A stretch of 64,000 bases of DNA, taken from assembly GCF_024347135.1 (NCBI RefSeq), contig NZ_AP024907.1:1479001-1543000 (forward strand). Direction: 5' to 3'. Origin of the DNA: Vibrio spartinae (GTDB taxonomy: Bacteria; Pseudomonadota; Gammaproteobacteria; Enterobacterales; Vibrionaceae). The position numbers and the translations under genes are program-made. Each line of letters opens with the position of its first letter. Within the stretch, counting starts at the first letter, position 1. Shown piece by piece: positions 60,101-64,000 of the stretch. The notes under the pieces are model-generated. The model was not told the origin of the DNA. It did not search any database and saw nothing but the letters and a program-made list of their open reading frames with translations.

Positions 60101-60680
60101 TGACAGAACGTCCGATCCTGAGCAGGTTGTCATTCAAAATCTGGTTGCGGATCATGGCGGGACCGCCGCATGGCAGACTCAGGCCAATGTTCCGGATCTC
60201 GGTCTGGTCAGTCAGCAGCAGATTGCAGAGATGCGTCGGCATCTGGAGGCGCACCTGCCATCGTACATGATTCCAGAACTCGTTCCGGTGGCCGGATTAC
60301 CGCTCTCGGGCAACGGCAAGATCGATACCGCTCGGTTAAAACAACTTCGCCGACAACGGGTCGTTTCATCTGAAACGTTTGTCGCCCCGCAGGATGCTCT
60401 GCAAGAAGCTATAGCTGAGGAATGGCGCGAGGTTCTCGATCTGACAAAAATCGGTGTGAAAGACAACTTCTTTGAGCTGGGCGGGCATTCACTCAAAGCC
60501 ACACAACTGGTGGCTCGACTTCAAGAGCGCTTCAGTATCGACGTTCCGCTCAGTGCTATTTTTACTGCGCCAACCATTGAGGAACAACATTCGATTATCC
60601 TTGAACAACTGACCCGACTGGCGCAGGAAACCGAATATGACAGCGACGATATTTCCTTACGTGATGTATCGATGCGATAA
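51138..60680 (+). CDS. Hybrid FAAL-PKS-NRPS megasynthase (FAAL-ACP-KS-AT-ACP-C-A-MT-PCP)
   Basis: About 3180 residues from the ATG at 51138 (GGGAG four bases upstream; a TTG start at 51090 is also open). The domains are a fatty acyl-AMP ligase (~10-580, 'FTSGSTGEPKGA' near 183); an ACP (GLDS, Ser642); a ketosynthase with DTACSS Cys879, HGTGT His1014 and His1051; an acyltransferase with GHSLGE Ser1325 and 'RAFH' ending at His1427, malonyl-type; an ACP (GLDS, Ser1644); a condensation domain with HHIIADG at 1834-1840; an adenylation domain with 'YTSGSTGMPKG' near 2321 and pocket residues DFWNIGMVH plus Lys, the threonine code; an inserted methyltransferase (~2640-2900, 'VLEMGCGTGM'), placed like NRPS N-methyltransferases; and a PCP (LGGHS, Ser3118). 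No ketoreductase lies between AT and ACP. It should load a fatty acid, extend it by one malonate and couple it to threonine. All catalytic residues look intact. By eye the gene is richer in G/C than the upstream core genes. Confidence 0.95.
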   Translation: MGISSGTRKTIIDILYERANKKDSNHFGFEYEANDRQSVTRLSFAALHGQACSIARHLKHGAISGRVLLWFPPGLSFHRAFYGCLYAGITAVPMSVPPIHPENHQRSVRRTQRTRHIIQAADACGILTTSALRGQLAYLQQLIPEIAALPIFFEEELTDDITAAANWQPERIHPDHLAYIQFTSGSTGEPKGAMITHENIVQQGIGHAEVFPVPQGASSVVWLPFTHDWGLIDGVIMPVINGHQCYAISPASFLQRPYRWLQAISDKRAYISGGPNFAYDLCIERIRIEQLQSLDLSEWRIAQSGAETVRPATLSDFARKFAEAGFCYESFRPAYGMAESVLVATGYHQNNVSPVALNFERDALNQNRAEVTGQSSDTVPLTSCGMPISSLSLKIVDPETKISLGSGQIGEVWMAGPSLAKGYYNQPDATDETFNAYLASGEGPMMRTGDLGFLHQGHFYMTGRCKELIIIAGQNHYPQDIETTVFEAVSGLRKNGGAAFVHHIDSQGEVLIIVQEIQSIRAVPDLETVVSAVTAAVAEVHGIKLEALILVRPRTLPVTTSGKIERRTCCQLYLNDELQEVARWSRCDASDLDPDGRAAEQHHRVDAARLRRWLAQAISQQTGVVQNTISDRQAFSDFGLDSRDLGSLSGALEQWLGRELSATIFYEYPTVGALVSAMTSSGTSLAQKNISGTVGQHVAEPVAARDGIAVVGMSCRFPGATTPEAFWTQCLQSGNQFETIPVSRFDAGQYLQVVSQKEALSPQTIYMDKGAFIRDVEQFDAGLFGISGREAVSMDPQQRLLLELSWQALEDAGIAPDSLSDSNTGVYIGLSNNDYQKILADSERVGPWGATGNATSVAAGRLSYTLGLRGPAMVVDTACSSALVAVHLACQALRNGEADVALVGAANLLLTPDLFQSFCAAQMLSLSGKNRSFVAGADGYIRGEGGAVLVLKPLAQAKVDGDRVLGVLRGSAVNHDGHSNGLTAPSQQAQIELIRRAQNDAGVSPQAISYIEAHGTGTALGDPIELEALETVFHGRKQRLAVGSVKSQIGHLEAAAGMAGLLKALMVARHGIIPPHPEAGQPTPIFPWDTASLMLPETEQQIEAEQRFVGVSAFGLSGTNAHIIVENIGIENAVAAESLPAEVPTEERTGNGPYLLPISAADPRALDQLKAHYLSWMESASDTVLPDLCFSAMTTRSQFPYRLSAFGSDLAGMCHSLERASLPESAVANEPEVIFLFSGQGSSAFAGVRELYTQFSGIRQIFDTGEQLAKRHGIPSLLTILFGEDEQRSVQETQWMQPALFLIEYAVAKQWQYWGVEPSLCIGHSLGELVAACICGAMSFADGLALVIARGQLMQTHAPIGEMTVFFADSDTVTTLIRDIDDLQIAARNAPQNTVVSGTPMALESVRNRADEQQIAYRKLPVTRAFHTEQMQQAADELAAYVTDLTFRPLQTAMMTVSDGRHVAVGELISADYWHQQLLAPVDFYPSVQQLVEDESRWFIEVGSGAALLSFISGMSSSAGKRCIASVSGNRGCATSLMKGLGQIWQTGVAIDWTAVLPEGKKVALPGYPFQRQRYWPISTDLAQPTETIRETDGLTSQSDGDTESLTTSQQTLDWLRHTVADILLIDVQRVETQRALVPQGLDSLMAIRLIDRVKAQCGYILPIADVLGGGTLAGLTEKIQSHISLTESTVSEDVSVTGESESGSLSSSQLRLWMLDQLSPGNPAYNLPTSIRLSGPLSVRILEQCLTTIQQRHAVLRTSFLSGLDSEPKAVVNPVEPLSLPVTTLAAENQEEALARFAAEEAAFPFDLFRAPLFRASLVHLSDTEHVLFLTFHHIIADGWSLGGILMPELGELYRVMSAGQTGSLEQTITPGMKITYLAHAERQQQMMGDESFAAQREYWQMQLADLPPVVTLPPSRRRPLTRGYQGCRRHWVMPEELAAGLKVLSHHHGVTLFMTMLAGLNVVLQRWTDQHDIVIGTTFSERDSTSVAVFGDFTNFLPLRIQLDAQQTVASLLASVHQTCLDAFTNGHFPFDKIVAAVNPLRQSEQHPLFAVSFVLHSFDARTRPVEMTDELTARFIPPLIQIDNNTSEADLIIEAAHGPDGLILECEYDTELYDAALIDCFLQQYQTLLGFLVESSQTTPVAQLPVVEAGTLPGLIGARLQASRGESHQTIIERFDEITRHAPDHIAIRDLAGADSWSYQAVAKASERLARHLVLHGIGPESRVGLALNPSARLIICMLAVMRVGGTYVPFDTRWPERRQQFVTQDAGLDLILHDLAQARDADCPVLAVGPELLQGPAGPSVVLPTVNGKSAAYVIYTSGSTGMPKGVLISHENVLRLLDCSVALFDFNNRDIWLMAHSAAFDFSVWEIWGALLNGGTLVTADPETIRDPAAVHRLLHEEKVTVFNQTPSAFRAFSREHLSRQSHLSDLRLIIFGGEALDLQMLEPWIEIYGDQQPRLCNMYGITETTVHNTFHFIGRDELNTLGVIGMPLADRELYLLDESLYPVPHGIVGEIYIGGGGLAQGYLGRPALTAERFVPHPFSPEPGERLYRSGDLGRYLPDGKLIYVGRADHQVKIRGFRIEIDEIRMVLNQYPQVIDSVVLAEQDHDDTALIAYVVPEPTSSGQSEAIDGWRHVFDETYASQHDLGPEMLNISGWHSSYDGHPIPAEEMKEWVDQTVLRIQALKPKRVLEMGCGTGMILLRLAPDCHDYTGMDISATALEYIAGVLSRNRFDHEQITLQQGAADDFSSIAPSSVDTVILNSVVQLFPSIDYLEQVIAGALSRLSPQGTLFIGDVRHYGLHALFHLSVLDFQNKAVGSDLAERLVSRCQEDKELLVAPDYFYQLKQRYPQIRQVEVRLKTTWGENEMSRFRFDVVIQCGPALSAPVKCDWLPCPEDQHALRTMLSQSQKTLFGVRNIPNQRLHRWVRMMARAELNGSGEADLYCDQQAFHPAEIVEMAASLNWTAQIFWTGNNADGCFDAVFIQRDRTSDPEQVVIQNLVADHGGTAAWQTQANVPDLGLVSQQQIAEMRRHLEAHLPSYMIPELVPVAGLPLSGNGKIDTARLKQLRRQRVVSSETFVAPQDALQEAIAEEWREVLDLTKIGVKDNFFELGGHSLKATQLVARLQERFSIDVPLSAIFTAPTIEEQHSIILEQLTRLAQETEYDSDDISLRDVSMR

Positions 60681-60697
60681 AATCAGGGAGATTCGCT

Positions 60698-63600
60698 ATG
60701 ACACAGGACCGCTCTTTTCTTCAGGAAGCCGTTTCGCCGGAAAGACTGGCGCAATTGGTTAGTCAGGCTTCCTCTGGGCGCCACAAAAAAAAGACTGACA
60801 CGAAGCTCATCTCCCGGCCAGTACAGTTAGATACTCCGCTCGAACTTTCATTTGCTCAGCAACGGTTATGGTTTCTCGAACGCTTACATGGGCAGACTGG
60901 TGCTTATACGGTGCCTCTGGCTCTCAATATTAAGGGAAGAGCGGATGTTTCCCGGATCCGGACCGTGTTGGAAACGATCGTCGTACGGCACCAGTCGCTT
61001 CGGACCTGTTTTCCTGCGCTTGATGGTCGGCCGGTGCAGATCATACGGGAACGAATCAAACTACCATTCGATTGTGAAGCGATTCCAGAAAATGCCGATG
61101 AGACATGGGTTGAAAAGCGAATTCAAACGATACTGTCTGAGCCTTTCGATTTAAGCAACGGACCGCTGATCCGGGGTGTGTTTTTGTCGCGTTCTTCACA
61201 AGAGCATCTCTTACTAGTGGTCATGCATCACATCATTGCCGATGGCTGGTCACTGGGCGTTCTGATGCAGGAATTTTCCCGACTCTACTGCGGAGAGTCT
61301 CTGGCTGAACTTCCCATTCAATATACGGATTTTGCCAACTGGCAGAAATCATGGTTGCAGGGGGAACCGTTGCAACAGTTGATCGATAACTGGCAGAGCA
61401 TGCTTCCCCAAGAACTTGAGCCGCTGGCGTTGCCGCTTGATCGACCCCGTCCGGACAGCCAGAGTTTTAATGGTGCACAGATGCGCCGTAAACTCTCCCC
61501 ACAACTGCTGGCCAGACTGATGACATTTTGTGCGCAGGGGACGGAAAGCGGGAGCCGGATGACTCCGTTCTCCGTATTGCTGGCGATCGATGCGCTGGTA
61601 CTGTCATATTACAGTGGTCAGCAATACAGTGATCAACAACCGATCGTGATCGGCTGTCCGGTTGCTAACCGACAGCACAAAGAGAATGAATCGCTGATCG
61701 GTTTTTTTATCAATACGCTGCCTATTGCGATCGAGGTGGACACGAATAAAAGTTTCCGAGAACTGATGGGGGTGGTTAGTCAGAGGGTTTTGAAGGCACT
61801 GGACAATCAAGCGCTGCCTTTCGAGCAGATCGTCGAGTTTTTGCATCCGGAGCGGAGTCTGGATCGCAATCCGGTCTTTCAGACGGCCTTCGTGATGCAG
61901 AATATGCCGTTACCTGCGCTGCAATTCGGTGGATTGTCGATGCATCCTTACTTGGTTGACAGCGGAAAAGCAAAATTTGATCTGACACTGGAAGTTATCG
62001 AACTGGCATCGGAGTGGATCCTGACGTTTGAATATGCCACGGATCTGTTCGACCATGACACAATCGCGGGATTTGCTGACGACTGGTTGCATCTGGCCGA
62101 GCGGGTACTGACATCACCGGATGTTCCGTTACGACAGCTTTCTCTGGTTAGTGAAGCCACCGTCAAGCAGTATTGTCTCTGGAATCAGACCACGACCATC
62201 TGGCCGCAACCGCACGACAACATTGTTGCAATGTTTGAGCGTCAGGCCCAGCAACATCCGGGTATCCCGGCTATCCGGACCGGGCACGATTCACTTTCTT
62301 ATCAAACGTTGAACCAGCGTGCCAATCGACTGGCACACGAACTCATTGGACAGGGAATTGCTCCGGATGAAATCGTTGCGATCGCCATTCCCCGTCATCC
62401 GGATTTTATCGTTGCCGTTTTGGCGGTTCTGAAGGCTGGTGCGGCATTTTTGCCTCTTGATCCGACGCTTCCGCAGAAACGTACCTTGCTGATGATGCAA
62501 AAGACCAATGCACGTCTGCTGCTGTCCCTCCGGGATCGGGATTTGGTAGCGGATGACACGATCCCTCGGTTTTTTATTGATCGGTTTGACGTGGAACAAA
62601 GTGGTTCTGCCGATGATTCAGACCCGACTGGTCGCCTGAAACCGGATATGGGCGCATATGTCATCTTTACCAGCGGCTCGACCGGGACGCCGAAAGGCGT
62701 CATCAATCGGCATGGCGGTTTGCTCAACCGAATTTTGTGGATGCAGCAAACTTACAACTTAAAGCCGGGAGAACGAGTGTTGCATAAAACCCCGATGACG
62801 TTTGATGTGTCTATCTGGGAATACTTGTGGCCGTTGTCGTGTGGTGGGACAGTCGTACTGGCACCATTGCAGGCCCAAACAGACAGTGCTTGTCTGATTG
62901 AAACCATTCGTCAACAGCAAATCGCAGTGATGCACTTTGTGCCTTCACTGCTTAGTCTGTTCCTGCAGGACAATGATACTGACATTGACGAAGAGATACC
63001 GGACAGTCTACGTCTGCTGATTCTCAGTGGCGAAGCTCTCTCTCCTCAGTTGCGGGATGATTTCTGTCGCCGTTTTCCACAGATCCAGCTTGAGAACCTT
63101 TATGGTCCGACTGAAGCGGCTATCGACGTGTCATGCAAGTCGTGTCAGGGAGAGAAAAACCCGCGGGTGACGATTGGCCGGCCGATTGCGAATACTCGGT
63201 TATATGTGTTGGATGCACAGTTACGGCCGGTCAATCTCGGTGCCGTCGGTGAGCTGTTTATCGCCGGGGACAACCTAGCACGTGGCTATGTCGGCCAGGG
63301 CGATCTGACAGCGGAGAAATTTCTTCCGGATCCGTTTTCTGAAACAGGGGGAGAACGAATGTATGCTACGGGCGATCTGGCGCGTTACACCCGAGAGGGA
63401 GAGCTTGAATTTCTCGGGCGCCGGGACAGTCAGTTAAAGCTGCGAGGGGTGCGTATCGAACCTGACGAAATTGAAGTTATTTTGTGTCAGTTACCCGAAA
63501 TTCGCGCTGCAATGGTGACCGTGACCCGACAGCAACTGGTGGCTGTTGTCACATTGCAGGCCGGGGCTGTGCCCTGTCATGAGGTATGGCTGGAGCAACT

Positions 63601-64000
63601 TGCTGAACAATTGCCGTACAGTATGGTACCCGGGCAGATCCTGATTGTCGATGATATTCCCCGGACTTCAACTGGTAAGCTGGATCGTCGTCTGTCCCCA
63701 TCACTGGAACAGCAGTTGACGGACGATGGGAATCAGGCGCTTGTTGTGGCTCGAACGGTTACCGAAGCACGCCTGTTGCGAATCTGGCAGGAGCTTTTGG
63801 AAATCAAGAGCATTGGGATTGAGAATGACTTCTTTACTTTGGGCGGACATTCATTGCTGGCGATTCGGCTCTGCAGCCGGATTCAGGCCGTTTTTTGTGT
63901 TGATCTGTCGCTGCGGGAGCTGTTCCGTCAAAGAACGGTGGCAGCTCAGGCTGCTTTGATCGATGCCAGCGATACCTTGGTGGCTTCCGCAACCCCAATG
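60698..64000 (+). CDS. NRPS, C-A-PCP module for serine (continues beyond window)
   Basis: An open frame from an ATG at 60698 (AGGGAG seven bases upstream, 17 bp after the hybrid gene) to the window edge: 1101 codons without a stop. After a ~45-residue linker comes a condensation domain with 'LSFAQQRLWFLERLHG' and HHIIADG (177-183). The adenylation domain has 'FTSGSTGTPKGV' (~657-668), 'TFDVSIWEY' (Asp703) and 'LYGPTEAAID'. I read the specificity pocket as DVWHISLID plus Lys, one conservative change from the serine code. The A10 motif 'TSTGKLDRRL' and a PCP (LGGHS, Ser1052) follow. The frame then continues with 'DASDTLVASATPM', so at least one more module or a releasing domain lies outside. 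No epimerase or methyltransferase is present in this module. Confidence 0.95.
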   Translation, partial: MTQDRSFLQEAVSPERLAQLVSQASSGRHKKKTDTKLISRPVQLDTPLELSFAQQRLWFLERLHGQTGAYTVPLALNIKGRADVSRIRTVLETIVVRHQSLRTCFPALDGRPVQIIRERIKLPFDCEAIPENADETWVEKRIQTILSEPFDLSNGPLIRGVFLSRSSQEHLLLVVMHHIIADGWSLGVLMQEFSRLYCGESLAELPIQYTDFANWQKSWLQGEPLQQLIDNWQSMLPQELEPLALPLDRPRPDSQSFNGAQMRRKLSPQLLARLMTFCAQGTESGSRMTPFSVLLAIDALVLSYYSGQQYSDQQPIVIGCPVANRQHKENESLIGFFINTLPIAIEVDTNKSFRELMGVVSQRVLKALDNQALPFEQIVEFLHPERSLDRNPVFQTAFVMQNMPLPALQFGGLSMHPYLVDSGKAKFDLTLEVIELASEWILTFEYATDLFDHDTIAGFADDWLHLAERVLTSPDVPLRQLSLVSEATVKQYCLWNQTTTIWPQPHDNIVAMFERQAQQHPGIPAIRTGHDSLSYQTLNQRANRLAHELIGQGIAPDEIVAIAIPRHPDFIVAVLAVLKAGAAFLPLDPTLPQKRTLLMMQKTNARLLLSLRDRDLVADDTIPRFFIDRFDVEQSGSADDSDPTGRLKPDMGAYVIFTSGSTGTPKGVINRHGGLLNRILWMQQTYNLKPGERVLHKTPMTFDVSIWEYLWPLSCGGTVVLAPLQAQTDSACLIETIRQQQIAVMHFVPSLLSLFLQDNDTDIDEEIPDSLRLLILSGEALSPQLRDDFCRRFPQIQLENLYGPTEAAIDVSCKSCQGEKNPRVTIGRPIANTRLYVLDAQLRPVNLGAVGELFIAGDNLARGYVGQGDLTAEKFLPDPFSETGGERMYATGDLARYTREGELEFLGRRDSQLKLRGVRIEPDEIEVILCQLPEIRAAMVTVTRQQLVAVVTLQAGAVPCHEVWLEQLAEQLPYSMVPGQILIVDDIPRTSTGKLDRRLSPSLEQQLTDDGNQALVVARTVTEARLLRIWQELLEIKSIGIENDFFTLGGHSLLAIRLCSRIQAVFCVDLSLRELFRQRTVAAQAALIDASDTLVASATPM

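Noticed and set aside
51290..60502. Many long frames on both strands inside the megasynthase gene
   Set aside because: The main frame carries continuous catalytic motifs; the others are shadows in G/C-richer coding DNA.

Overview
The window is chromosomal DNA of a gammaproteobacterium, almost certainly a Vibrio or close relative. The gene order mfd - plzB-like - lolCDE - comEC - msbA - lpxK - ycaR - kdsB, then pfl, xthA, dinG, a porin, lpxH, ppiB, cysS, ruvCAB, cydABX-ybgE, ybgC-tolQRAB-pal-cpoB and nadA is what I recall for V. cholerae chromosome 1. Most proteins look like Vibrionaceae versions of E. coli proteins. The species cannot be fixed from the window. About 50 kb is core genome and the last ~14 kb is an accessory biosynthetic locus.

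Layout. 1-4.2 kb (minus strand): a cut CsiV-like gene, mfd and a PilZ-type gene. 4.4-7.5 kb: lolCDE lipoprotein exporter. 7.5-7.8 kb: terminator and two sets of short tandem repeats. 7.8-14.3 kb: a DUF2062 gene diverging from comEC-msbA-lpxK-ycaR-kdsB, a tightly packed envelope/LPS operon. 14.4-19.4 kb (minus): spoVR/ycgB, yeaH, yeaG stress module. 19.7-26 kb: yfbU, pflA, a chemoreceptor and pflB (anaerobic pyruvate metabolism), with an unexplained structured intergenic block beside pflB. 26.5-31 kb (minus): xthA, ybaM-priC, a TauE/SafE permease and dinG. 31.6-35.3 kb: OmpT/OmpU-type porin, a DUF2057 protein, ychJ, lpxH and ppiB. 35.5-39.2 kb: cysS and ruvC-ruvA-ruvB. 39.6-42.8 kb: cydABX-ybgE (bd oxidase) behind two FNR-type palindromes. 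42.9-48.3 kb: the Tol-Pal operon. 48.5-49.5 kb: nadA.

The accessory region starts right after nadA. It holds an MbtH-like protein, a non-coding stretch with a hairpin and a perfect 21-bp triplicate, an unknown 110-residue protein with a strong ribosome-binding site, and a giant ~3180-residue hybrid enzyme. That enzyme reads FAAL-ACP-KS-AT-ACP-C-A-MT-PCP. A second NRPS gene, reading C-A-PCP, runs off the right edge. The predicted assembly line activates a fatty acid as its adenylate, extends it by one malonate without beta-reduction, condenses it with threonine (pocket code DFWNIGMVHK; embedded methyltransferase), then serine (DVWHISLIDK). The product should be a beta-keto-lipopeptide beginning acyl-(N-methyl?)Thr-Ser; everything after serine lies outside the window. 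This is the best candidate here for an undescribed system.

There are no tRNA or rRNA genes, CRISPR arrays, insertion sequences or recognisable phage genes in the window.
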